This document shows positions 11,301-20,685 of a stretch of 64,000 nt of DNA, one piece after another. Position 1 is the stretch's first letter; every line of letters begins with the position of its first letter. The position numbers and the translations under genes were made by a program. The stretch is from Obelidium mucronatum (Eukaryota; Chytridiomycota; Chytridiomycetes; Chytridiales; Chytriomycetaceae), in NCBI GenBank assembly GCA_025765595.1, contig JAIVFH010000053.1:124001-188000 (forward strand). Direction: 5' to 3'. The notes under the pieces are model-generated. The model did no database searches, was not told the DNA's origin, and saw only the letters and a list, made by a program, of their open reading frames with translations.

Positions 11301-11775
11301 AGATGTGTCAAACGAAGTCAATAGGTCAAGGACTGAAGATAAAACACGAGCATGATCAGTTAATAGAGATTGAAACGCCGAGTCGTCACACGATTCAACA
11401 AGAAATCCTAATATATTTGTCAGGTCAATTGCTTATCCCCTCGTTTTACATTCAGATGTAAAATAAGACATGACCCAACCAAGAAAGCGAAACGCAAGAG
11501 ACAGCAGCCGCACATCTGGACTACTGAGACAATCTTCAATCACTTGAAACGATCGGAATTCGGAGATGAGGCGGTTACTTCCAAGTTCTGAGGTTTGGGC
11601 GAGCAAGTAAGACAGGACTTTTTCATGACGCGATGGATCTGCAATTTCCTGCAAAATACTGTTGAAGATCAAGAATAGCAATAGTGTTGGTAAGTACTGG
11701 GCTCATGGCTGGAAGACTTTCTAGGACTGTCCGGAGTTGGTGGTGATCATCTGCTTGGTTGCTTAACATTTGCAT
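8391..11775 (-). CDS. BRAT1-like HEAT-repeat protein
   Basis: Eleven exons that keep phase give 891 aa: 11698-11775, 11480-11648, 11233-11407, 11112-11175, 10690-11052, 10096-10629, 9739-10035, 9299-9658, 8985-9208, 8708-8870 and 8391-8639. Helical HEAT repeats run throughout. The C-terminal third has DLEWDIRDATIDF, DSEALVRIGALDLL and DPNWEVRLHTLSFL in the order expected of BRAT1, the animal partner of Integrator subunits INTS9/INTS11. The identification is from remembered similarity and is moderate. The start codon is 44 bp after the CSL4 stop. The intron 10036-10095 is 60 nt and stop-free, so retention would stay in frame. Three donors in this region are non-standard GTTGGG or GTTGGT. Confidence 0.6.
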
Positions 11776-11819
11776 CAATAAAATAACAACGTTGAAATGA
11801 ATAGGAGGGAACGTTTTTA

Positions 11820-12735
11820 TTACTCGGTACTCGATTGGCCAATCGCGACTGGTTTCGCACATTTTCTGTTTTCAACCGTCTTGCCACTGATGTTAGATAG
11901 AATCAATCAGATAAAAATAGTATTTACCTTTGTTTTGGGGCACACCATTTCGTCCCATGAAATTGGAATCATCGTGTGGCCTGTGGAAATATGAAAATCA
12001 TGAGGGAATGTCAAGAGCAAATAAGATATGAGAGAAACTCACCTGCGGGGCTTGTCGCCAGAATCACACCCAACTCATTCTTGGCAGTTGACAAATAATA
12101 CGCACGAGCATCTCCCAACGAAATCACTTCAGCTCTGGACCCCGTCAATACAAATGTCAGAAAACAGGAAACTCTTTTTGCAGATTCATTCCAATTCACC
12201 TAACAATATCACCCGGCCGGAAACTGTTGTAAATCTGAACCTTGTCTCTTTCCGTAGCACGAACATCCTGGACACGAATGATGCCCTGAAAGTTGTCGGT
12301 GCATGGTTGATCCCCAACTACCATGATGCTGAGAGTCGCCATCTGTGGAGTTACCCGGATAACTTTTCCCGTGACAATTGAGCCTACATCGGGAATGGCC
12401 GTTTTCATGCTCTTTTTGCTGTTTGGAATGACCTGAATCACGTCGAGCTGCAAAAAGGGGATGGGATCGAAGCAGACAATCAGACGACAAAAACACACAA
12501 GCGGCGAGTATTTCAGTGTTTAATTACATCTCCAGCAGTAGGACTCTTTGTTATGGCGACAGTTCCCACGATGGATGCAAAGATGTGGTCGCCGACTTCG
12601 ACAGTTCCGTTAGAAGCTGGATTGAGCGAGAGTGGTAAGCCAATCAACCACGCCATCAAGCTAAGCGGACAAGCAGCGCATACCAAAGTACTCGCCGGCC
12701 AGGCCGAGGCGTTCGCCGGGCGTGACGACAGGCAT
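11820..12735 (-). CDS. CSL4: exosome cap subunit Csl4 (EXOSC1)
   Basis: Six exons (12684-12735, 12528-12616, 12200-12447, 12043-12134, 11928-11980, 11820-11879) give 197 aa, the same size as human EXOSC1. The N-terminal domain begins MPVVTPGERLGLAGEY and continues with VEVGDHIFASIVG. The central S1 domain has PDVGSIVTGKVIRVTPQMA. The C-terminal zinc-ribbon-like end reads SWDEMVCPKTK, then ENRKCAKP. It caps the RNA exosome ring for nuclear and cytoplasmic RNA decay. The final acceptor (after GTGGCAAG) was chosen because it alone restores the family C-terminus. It starts 63 bp from the divergent GTPase gene. Confidence 0.9.
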
Positions 12736-12798
12736 TTACTTTTATTTACTTTTATTTTATTTTGTGTAGAAACAAAAACAAAAAAACAAAGAAACCAA
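12736..12798. promoter_or_regulatory. 63-bp divergent promoter CSL4 / GTPase
   Basis: Only 63 bp separate the two divergent start codons. The tract is A/T-rich (ACTTTTATTT repeats, ACAAAAACAAAAAAACAAAG), with no TATA box typical of the snRNA genes. Both 5' UTRs must be very short. Confidence 0.5.
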
Positions 12799-14330
12799 AT
12801 GCCCTCGCACGCAGCGGCGCAGCGCATCCTCGACGCCGTGTGCGACGAGTACGCTTCGCGGCTCGGACGGCTCGCGCGCGCGCACGGCAGCGCAGCGGTG
12901 GCGCCGCGCCGCAAGACAGTTGTTGTGCTGCTGGGCAACCACTCGGCGGGCAAGTCGTCGTTCGTCAACTGGTACGCCGGCGCGCGCGTGCAGAAGACGT
13001 CCGTGGCGATCGAGACTACCGCCTTCACGCTCGTCACCGCAGGCAAGGCGCGCGAGACGCTCGCCGGCCCCGCCACGCTGCAGCTGTTTCCCGAACTGAA
13101 GCACGTCGCCGCCCTGAAGGGCGTGCTGCCGTGCCTCGCCACGGAGATCGTGCCGTCCGCCGCCCGCAACTTTCCGCTGATCACCTTCATCGACACGCCC
13201 GGCCTGGTCGACGGCGGCGTCAAGTATCCGTACGACCCCGAAGCTGTGCTGATCAAGCTGGCCACGGAAGCGGACCTGGTGCGTGCAGACTAGATGCCGG
13301 TTTATAAAAGTATTTTATTCACAGCTGTTCCAAAGGTCTTTTCTTTTTTTGATCCCATTGGCCAAGCCCTCTGCTCGCGTACAATGAATGTAGTCGAAGC
13401 TATTTGTGAATCTCAGGGCCACAAGATTTTCTTTTATTTATCGAAAGCGGACACGGTAATGGACAAATTGAACCTACAGTATGGGGCCCCATCATTCAAA
13501 ACTAATCGAGAATTGATCGGGTTATTCAGATCCCTGACGAATCAGATCGTCAAAAAGTTTTGATTCAAATCGCCCAAAGTCTGACGCACCGAATTCAAGA
13601 TCGGCAGTTTTCTCTAGACATTCCCCCAATCTTTATTCCCACAGAAGAAAACTCCAATGTGCCTGTTCGAAATCACATGGATGGTTTACTTGCAATCATT
13701 GATTCAACAATCGCTCAAGGGGTGCAAAAGGCCTTGGGATCGCTCAAAAAGGACTGCGCGACTATTGCTTTGGCAATCACGGAAAAACTCAAGGCAGACG
13801 ATGCAGCGAGAAGATTCAATAAGCGAGACATTGGAAGGGTGATTTAAACACTGGGAGATGCAAAAAAAAAAAGAAGTGCTTACCAGGAGGTCTTTTCAGG
13901 GATTCCTTCTGCTCTCTGCCGCAACAACCCCGATATTTGTCTTGATATCCGTCGGGATATACCGAATCTTGAATGGACTAGTGGAATCAAATGGCCCAGA
14001 AGTTCTTGGACTAGGCGGTGAAGTGATCACAAGTGTCCTTCAAATACTGGATAAACTTGTTCGGGAAATGGCATGGAAGCATATTGGATATGTTTTGATT
14101 GCGTCGGTTTTTGCTTTCCTTGGGTGGTGGTTTTTCATCAAAAAGAGGAAAACCCTTACAACTGAGGAAAGGGAGGAAATGCTGAAGGATTTAGAACTGG
14201 TACAAGTTACTTTGCCTGCGAGACATGAAGGTGGGTGTATTGCTTTTTTCTTTTTTACATTTGGTTCTATTATTCACTGTTGTTTTCACGATCAGAGTTG
14301 TACGCAGAGTACTTTGAAGCACACGTTTGA
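12799..14330 (+). CDS. EHD/dynamin-like membrane GTPase with C-terminal TM hairpin
   Basis: Five exons (12799-13278, 13336-13455, 13530-13838, 13900-14230, 14296-14330) give 424 aa. The P-loop is GNHSAGKSS, switch motif G3 is DTPG and G4 is SKAD. The block FFDPIGQALCSRT is typical of the EHD/sarcalumenin-type GTPase domain. After the GTPase fold and a helical stretch (IPDESDRQKVLIQIAQSL) come two predicted transmembrane helices at about residues 305-330 and 360-380, and a short charged tail. There is no EH domain. By analogy it may tubulate or fuse a membrane. The first 450 bases are strikingly GC-rich compared with the rest. Confidence 0.75.
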
Positions 14331-14394
14331 CACAGATGACAAACAATAGGATTTATTATATCCTTGACGAAAAAAATAAAGAACTAGATAATAA

Positions 14395-15262
14395 TCAATG
14401 CTTTGAAAGACTGGAATTGTGTCCTTCCTTGTTTCTTGCAATTTCAATCGCAAAGAACTGGATTCGAGTAACTGTTTTTGAAGGGAAAAAAAACATCAAT
14501 AACCAGGAGGAGAAGACAAATTTTGTATACCAAAAAAGGCGTTATCTGGTCCATAATCTTCTGCAGATCGGGTTCTAAGCAACGTTCCGTAGTTGAAATC
14601 TTGCACTTTTGCTTCAAATCTGGTGGGGGGGGGGGGGGGGGGGGGTTTTTTTTTTTTTTTTTTGAAATGTGTCAATCCACACGGTGGTTTTTTGCATTTC
14701 AAGCTCATACTTCTTGATCCACTCTCTCCACTTTTCTTTGGCAGCATCAGTCTTGAAATCTTCCAGCTCCTTCAGTTCCGCAACATTGATTTCAGGGAAA
14801 TTCGCCTTAAAGTCTGCATAGATTTCGTCATCGACCCTGATATCACGAATTCCAAGAGCGGTTTAAGCAACAAAAAAAAAAAAAAATTGCAGCATTGAAA
14901 GCAGAAGGGAATGGCGGCTAACTTTGTCAGACGGAGCTTGCTGGCATCAAGCTTGCTAATGAGGTTGAAGTACGTTTCAGCATGATGGAGAGCCTTCACA
15001 GACCAGATCTTTTCGACATCTGAAATTGTAATCCGTCGAGAATGTGAGAACAAAATCTGTGCGATGGTGTCAAAGGATCGCCTCCATCGTCATCACCTTC
15101 ATGCTTTTTTTTTTTTTGAATGGTTAGCCATATAACTCAAATTCGATACCCCCCCACACACACGTAGATTCAAGGCAACAGATTACGAAAGAAAAGAGAG
15201 TTTGTTCCCCTTACGTTTTCGGCGGTCTCAGCGCTGAAGGGTTGCACTTTCTTGACTTCCAT
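14395..15262 (-). CDS. PBDC1: PBDC1-family protein
   Basis: Five exons (15215-15262, 14923-15056, 14711-14836, 14531-14619, 14395-14471) give 157 aa. The core reads IWSVKALHHAETYFNLIS, then VDDEIYADF, KEKWREWIKK, VQDFNYGTLLR and RIQFFAIEIARNKEG, matching human PBDC1/yeast YPL225W step by step. That family has recently been linked to co-translational folding of eEF1A; this is family knowledge, not visible here. The intron 14620-14710 contains the G21/T18 homopolymer (C21 next to the 3' splice site on the sense strand). The N-terminal intron (15057-15214) is the least certain joint. Confidence 0.85.
14625..14663. repeat. G21/T18 homopolymer junction
   Basis: An uninterrupted run of 21 G (14625-14645) is directly followed by 18 T (14646-14663). 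On the sense strand of PBDC1 it is A18-C21 just before the ACCAG acceptor, acting as a C-only polypyrimidine tract. Length may be unreliable in the assembly. Confidence 0.9.
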
Positions 15263-15330
15263 CGTTCAAAGCAAGGGAAAAAAAAAATTTGTAGCCAAAA
15301 AAAAAAAAAAAAAACACATAACACAATTTA

Positions 15331-18300
15331 TTAATCAGATACATCTGCTTTATCATCGTCGTCACCAAGGACCACTCTTCGCCTCTTGCCACTACCGCCT
15401 TCTCCGTCCTTGACAAAGTTTTTTGCAGTCTTGTTTCGCATTGCTTCTACACTGGATTCATCTTCAGCCCATTCCATGACCAAGTGGCGTCCATACAAGT
15501 GGGTAGACCCCAAAGTACTGAATGCTGCTTTCGCTTCTTGTTTTGTGAGGAAATCAACGAATCCAAAACCACGATGGGTTCCATCAAACTTTGTTGGGAG
15601 ACGTACAGATTTAACTTGACCAAACGTACTGAAGTTAGGTGAAAACTGAGTTAGGCAAATAAATGACAAAATAAAAAAACAAGACTACTCAACGAGAAAA
15701 GCTGCTTGATGTCTTTTTTAGTAGCCTGGAATGGAATATTTCGAACAATCAGTTTTGTGCCAGTCACTTTGACTTCATCTTCTTCATCCATATTCCTTTT
15801 GGCAGCAGATGACGCTTTGGCAGCAGTATTTCCTTTTCCAGTCGCGTTTGAAAACTTGAGCTCTAGCTTGTGGCCGTCCAACTCAACGCCTTGCAGTGCT
15901 TTGACGGCTTTGATGGCGTCTTCTTTCCTATCAAACTCCAAGAAACCGAATCCCATGCTTAACACTGCTCCACCGCCTTTCTTGGTGTCTGGCTTTGTAG
16001 CAATGCGAACCGATCGAAGACCACCGACTGGGGTAAACTTTTTCCGCAAGTTATCTTCTGTGGTGGCGAAACTGAGGTTCTTCACAAAGAGAGTTGCCAC
16101 GGGCATGGCATCTGGATCGTCCATAGCAGACGTGGCAGTGGTCGGCGTTGAAGTGGCCGCCATAGATTTCTCCAAAACTTCCTTGTTGGACAATTTGGAA
16201 GTTTTGGTTACGGCTTTGGATACGCGAGAGTCGATATCTTGAACCTCATCATCGCGGTTGGCTTCCGTCATTGTGGCATCGACGGGGTCTCCTTTGGATA
16301 GCTTTTCCAGCTTCCGTTTCTCCTCAGCCTCTTTATCAAACGCAGTTTTGAAAGCCCCGACTGGAGCAAACTCCAAGAATAGAGGTAACGTCTTGAACTT
16401 TGTATATGCCAATCTCCGAAAAGCGCTTTTGCATTCATTTGGTTCCAGAAATTCGACCATGGCAATGGTTCCACTTGGGGGAACAACAATTCGCCCCAAC
16501 GACCCAAATTTCCCAAACAAGACTTCTATTTCCTCTACGCTGGTGTGTGCAGGTATGTTTTTGGCTAAAAGTATCGTGGAAGATCGGCTTTTGTGGCGAG
16601 TGAAAGCATTCAAGTCAATGCCCTCTTCTTCCAGATATGCCTTTGTTTCGTTGACAATGTCGGTTTCCGCAAGAGCTAGACGAACAGCCATATTCTCTGA
16701 AGATGGATCCAAAATGTCGCTCTTTTTGACGTTGAGCTTTCGAGCCATGGCTTCAGCAACTGCGTCACTCTGTTTAGAAAGGTTTTAGCTAAAGTTAAGG
16801 CAAAGAATGTTATCAAATTTTGACCTACATTTATGAACAAACTGTTCCAGCTATATTCGTTATTTGCTGTTTTCTTTTTCTTTAGCTCCAGCTTTTTCTT
16901 GTAGCTCGCATCGGCTCCCAACAGTTTTTCATCGTCCTCAAACGTCTTTTTCTTTTCTTGTCCGGGTAGAATATCCAGAATTCGACCTTGGAAGATTTGG
17001 CCATTCAATGTTGTGTATGCCTTCACGGCATGCTCGGGCAAAAGATACATGACGAACGCATACCCCCGAGGTTTCTTGGTGTCCTTGTCAATGGACATGT
17101 GAATTTCAGAAAGAGGACCGTATTTTCCGAACAGATCTTTCAAATCATCGGTGGTGCATGTAAACGCCAAGTTTTTCACAAATAATCGACCGGTATCGGC
17201 AATAATTTCGGCTGGCGGTTCTTCTTCGTTGGCTTCTTTTAATTTTGCACGTTCCGGGAGATCGGATTCCATTTCATCGACGGGTTCTGCTGTTTCGTCA
17301 AACATGTCCTTGATTTGTTGGGCAACTTTTGATTTGTTTGATGGCGTCTTTCTTGAAGGTCCATCCGCCTGCTCTTCCTCGTCCTCTTCATCATCTTCTT
17401 CTTGTTGTCCATCTTTTGGTTCCTCTTCTGTTCCGTCTTCCTCGTCAAGCTCATCACCTTTATCACTACTTGCATCTTCGTCCCCATCAAGTGTTTCTCC
17501 ACCAAAAACATCATCATTTCCATCAGTTAACTTGGCTCGCAAACGAGATCGTAAGTATTCCATGTCCGAGACGGTTGAATCATGGGCAATTGCATCTGGC
17601 TCTGGTTCATCATTGGTGGCCGAATCACCATTGTTGTCATCACCATCATCATCCGTCTTTAGCTTCAAATCTTGATACAACTCATCATCTTCTTCGCCTT
17701 CTGTTCCAGCAGCTGCAGCGGCAGCTTTAGGATCCCAAACAAACTCTTTGCCCAAATCATCGTTTGCCCAAGTTCGCCCTTTTGCGGCACCGCGAGGCCT
17801 CATAACATCGAGAAACTCTTGGAACTTTGCATCTGTTTCCACGGCGTTCCGAACTTCAGCCAATACACCCTTTGGCGTTGATTTGGATTCGACAGGCTTT
17901 TTTTTGAGTTTCTTTTTTTCATCCTTTTTCCACAAATCTTCTTCGATTGCGGCTTCTTCAGCTTTTTTCGCATCTTCTTGTTTCTTCAAGGCGCGGGCGT
18001 TGGCGGATGATCCTTCCGTGTGTTTTGACCATGGTCTGGGAATCGCAACGTCGCCCACCTATAATATGAAAACGAAATCAAGATCAGGTTTTAATCCCGA
18101 AATAAAGCCGATGTTTGCTTTTTTAAAACAACGTACAGGTTTCGCAAACACAACTTCTATTCTAGAAGTATCAATAAACGTCCGATTAAAGTACGTCAAT
18201 GCGTCTCTTGCGTCCTTTTCGTTCTTGAAACCAATGAAACCGAATCGCCGCGAGTTTCCTTCTCTGTTTTTGTTTTCCTTTTCTTGTCAGTGAATTGATT

Positions 18301-18483
18301 CATTTTGGTGAAGGGAGGGGGGGGAGGGGGTTAAAAACTCAACTTGTCCTTGGCGAGTTTGATATCAGTAACTGGAGCTCGTTGGGCAAAGTGTTCTCGG
18401 AGTCGATCAAGAGTCAGATGCTTGGGCAGATTGCGAACCATCAAGCGTGATGTTGGTGCTTCATCTGGCATTTCGTTGTTCAT
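15331..18483 (-). CDS. MRD1: Mrd1/RBM19 pre-rRNA processing factor
   Basis: Five exons (18344-18483, 18137-18263, 16829-18058, 15694-16769, 15331-15628) give 956 aa. Five RRMs are visible, each with RNP2/RNP1 motifs: [19 protein letters not shown] with [26 protein letters not shown] with GFGFLEF, and [10 protein letters not shown] with GFGFVDF. A long Asp/Glu-rich region lies between RRM1 and RRM2, and the block [12 protein letters not shown] between RRM2 and RRM3 is typical of the family. Five rather than six RRMs fits fungal Mrd1. It binds U3 and 35S pre-rRNA for small-subunit assembly in the nucleolus. Confidence 0.93.
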
Positions 18484-18994
18484 TTGGTAAAAAAAATAAA
18501 AAATAAAAAAAAAATAAAGAAAGAAAGAAGAAACCAACTTTATTATCGCCCACTTCCTCTGACAAAAGCAGAGATCTCTAATAAATTAATGCTTTCAATG
18601 ATTCTCGTCCTCCTATCATCTTGAATCTTCTGGAGAGGGTAATTCAAACAAACAATGTACTTAGTGAATTGCACCTGTATTCCTGAAAGAACTCGCGTAT
18701 CCAGCCGCGAATTCCGAAAAAAAATCGCATACTCCACTGAAACATGATCATTTTTCAAATACTTGCACAGATTTATTCAATGAATCCAGCAAAATATGTT
18801 GGGCAGAATACTCGTAGTTCTAATTCAGAAAAGAAATCGACCCTTCCTCAATGCGTCTCAGTTTATTACAGCTCGATGTTTCTATCCCGATTAATTGCTT
18901 GTCGCTCGATGTTTGTTGTTGTGGAAAGGCTGTGTAACATCGACTGCGCATGAAAAAACCTATAAATAGGCGGCCCCGCCCTTCGCTGATCGGT
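18484..18994. other. intergenic region MRD1 / U4-B with U4 promoter
   Basis: This 511-bp gap carries the U4-B promoter at its right end: TGTAACATCGACTGCGCA at 18933-18950 and TATAAATAGG at 18961-18970. The rest is A/T-rich with A-tracts at the MRD1 5' side; I see no gene. Homology with arm A fades left of about 18925. Confidence 0.6.
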
Positions 18995-19150
18995 ATCCTA
19001 CACAGGAAGTAATATGCACATCTGTGAAGTTCCGACTGAGATTGCATTTTTGCTGATTGAAAACTATTTCCTAACAGCTCCGTGGTCTCTTCGGAGGCAA
19101 CGGGAATTTTTGAAAACCCTCTTTTCCCGCTGCTGCTTGCAGCGTGCGGC
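18995..19150 (+). ncRNA. U4: U4 spliceosomal snRNA, copy B
   Basis: Reads identically to copy A from ATCCTACACAGG through the stem I block and the Sm site (GGAATTTTTGAAAA, 19103-19116). A terminal hairpin with arms CGCTGC (19128-19133) and GCAGCG (19139-19144) follows, whose loop ends in T here and C in copy A. The TATA box at 18961 is 34 nt upstream of the inferred start. The 3' end (19144-19150) is approximate. Confidence 0.88.
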
Positions 19151-19490
19151 TCTCTTTTTCCCAAAAGACAAATGATGAAACAAAATATAACTTTATTCTT
19201 TCCGCGGCTATCATCATTGCGTGGTTAAATACACACTGAAAGAACTAGGGGAAACTTCAAAGCCAGAACTGTGAAATAAACAGATGTCCTTTTTTTATTC
19301 AATGCATCCGGAGAACCAGTTTTTGTAAGGAACTAGCCATGCAGGGTGTGAGCTGTGATTGCCACGATACGATCATTTCTGACAGCATCAACTATCGCCT
19401 CCAAAATGAGAGCAAAAGTATCTACACAGAATTTTATAAATCTGAGCGAGAGTTTCATCAATTTAATGTTACAGAGAGAGAGAGGAGGGG

Positions 19491-19654
19491 CCAGGAGTCT
19501 GCTCGAAAGCGAGACTCCCGATAGAAAAATTATAGTCCCACGAACCCCCGAAGGAGTTGTGCACAGACGGGCCCAGCACGGGTGTGCAATGGCCAAACCC
19601 ATCCATGGAGAGCTGGCCTTCATGATCACCAGCATCTCCGACTCAGGTAAGTAT
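19491..19654 (-). ncRNA. U1: U1 spliceosomal snRNA, copy B
   Basis: The reverse strand starts ATACTTACCTGAGTC at 19654 and is identical to copy A for all 164 nt, including the 70K loop, the U1A-like loop, the Sm site and the final stem-loop. It is divergent from U5 copy B. Confidence 0.95.
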
Positions 19655-19814
19655 GCTTTTCTGCACTGCAAGTCGCTGCCTATTTATACCTTTTCCGGTT
19701 GAGGTCGCGTGCTGGCCAATCAGAATCGTGCGCAGTCGAAAACCGTGTAACAGGCGGAAAAATTGGGAAGGCGAAAAGTATAAAACGCAGGCCGCTGCCC
19801 TTTCTGTCTAACCC
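19655..19814. promoter_or_regulatory. bidirectional U1/U5 promoter, array B
   Basis: The single element TGCGCAGTCG at 19729-19738 lies between the U1 TATA box (reverse strand, near 19681-19688) and the U5 TATA box (19779-19785). It is nearly base-for-base the same as in array A. Confidence 0.7.
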
Positions 19815-19952
19815 TGTCCTCTCTGGTTTTATCGCAACAACGCTTCAATCTTTCGCCTTTTACTAAAGATTGCCGTGTGGTAGGGCCACTAAAGAGAGTG
19901 TAGCCAATTTTTGCAACCCCCAAACAACTCTCTCTCCGGAGATTGAGTTTGT
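19815..19952 (+). ncRNA. U5: U5 spliceosomal snRNA, copy B
   Basis: Carries the U5 loop I stem with GCCTTTTAC, the Sm site CCAATTTTTGC and the 3' hairpin CAAAC...GTTTG. It has one C fewer than copy A in the C run after the Sm site. The 5' end is placed from the TATA box at 19779; the precise start is uncertain by a few bases. Confidence 0.92.
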
Positions 19953-20290
19953 TTTCTTTTAAAACTTCAAATTGATGAAACAAATTGGGGAAAGTCTGAT
20001 TTGGTGAAAAGACAGATTTTAATGATTAAACGCGTGCTCCTTCAAAGCAAATGATCTACATCGTTCATTTTATGTATCTGTACCCACCTACAAACAGGTC
20101 ACGTCAATCAAATACAAACAAATTCTGCCAACCAAAGTTGCTATCTGGAGCAGAGAGTGTGACAGGGCATTCACTAAATCCAAGGGAGCAGAGCCATGTT
20201 GTATCATTTCAGAGGAAAAGTTGGCATAAGACATCGCTTTCCAATTCTTTCAATGTTTCATCACTTAAATTTAAAAGAGAGAAGGGGGTT

Positions 20291-20476
20291 CGGCGTCAGC
20301 AGGCGGCAGTGTAAGGCCAGCGACACCAGTTCGAGGGTCTGGTGCAAGCACACAGGGTCCCAAGAGAGATTCAAAAATATTTGTGATAATAGATACGTAC
20401 AATGTACGCAGATTTAGTTATCACACTAAATAGAACAGATACTACACTTGATCTTAGCCAATAGGCTTGAGAGGAT
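20291..20476 (-). ncRNA. U2: U2 spliceosomal snRNA, copy B
   Basis: The reverse complement reads ATCCTCTCAAGCCTATTGGC and continues with the branch-point-recognition segment, Sm site and 3' stems as in copy A, with a single substitution noticed. It has its own TATA box (TATAAAG) but an upstream region different from that of U2-A, resembling the U4 promoter type. Confidence 0.92.
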
Positions 20477-20685
20477 TGTAAGGAACAACGAAAGGGGGTG
20501 GGCCTGCGCTTTATACCTTTTTTGCGTGCGCAGTCGAGGTTACACCAAATGTCCAAGAAAATTTGTATTAAAATTGTATGAGCAACCATGGTGCTTTCCC
20601 TGAAGGGAATCAAGAATAATTCATTACTGGGTTGTTTTGGAGAAAGGTATTAAAATTTAAAGAAATTATTTGATTGGTTCACAGT
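20477..20685. promoter_or_regulatory. U2-B promoter and spacer to mtIF2
   Basis: The TATA box lies about 40 nt upstream of the U2-B start on the minus strand, and the snRNA element TGCGCAGTCG at 20527-20536 is followed by AGGTTACACC. On the U2 strand the order TGTAACC-TCGACTGCGCA-A-tract-TATA is that of the U4 promoters. No gene is seen in the remainder. Confidence 0.55.

Larger units (their letters stand above)
18925..20520 (-). repeat. inverted repeat arm B (snRNA array)
   Basis: Inverted counterpart of 1985-3600. Gene order and orientation are exactly mirrored: U4, U1, U5, U2. Homology covers genes and spacers; outside it, flanking sequences do not match. Confidence 0.85.

Noticed and set aside
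17239..17730. Long ORFs opposite the acidic region of MRD1, and similar ones opposite WDR55 and KLHDC4
   Set aside because: They are products of Asp/Glu codon repeats read in reverse (poly-Ser or poly-His); no domain and no splice signals.
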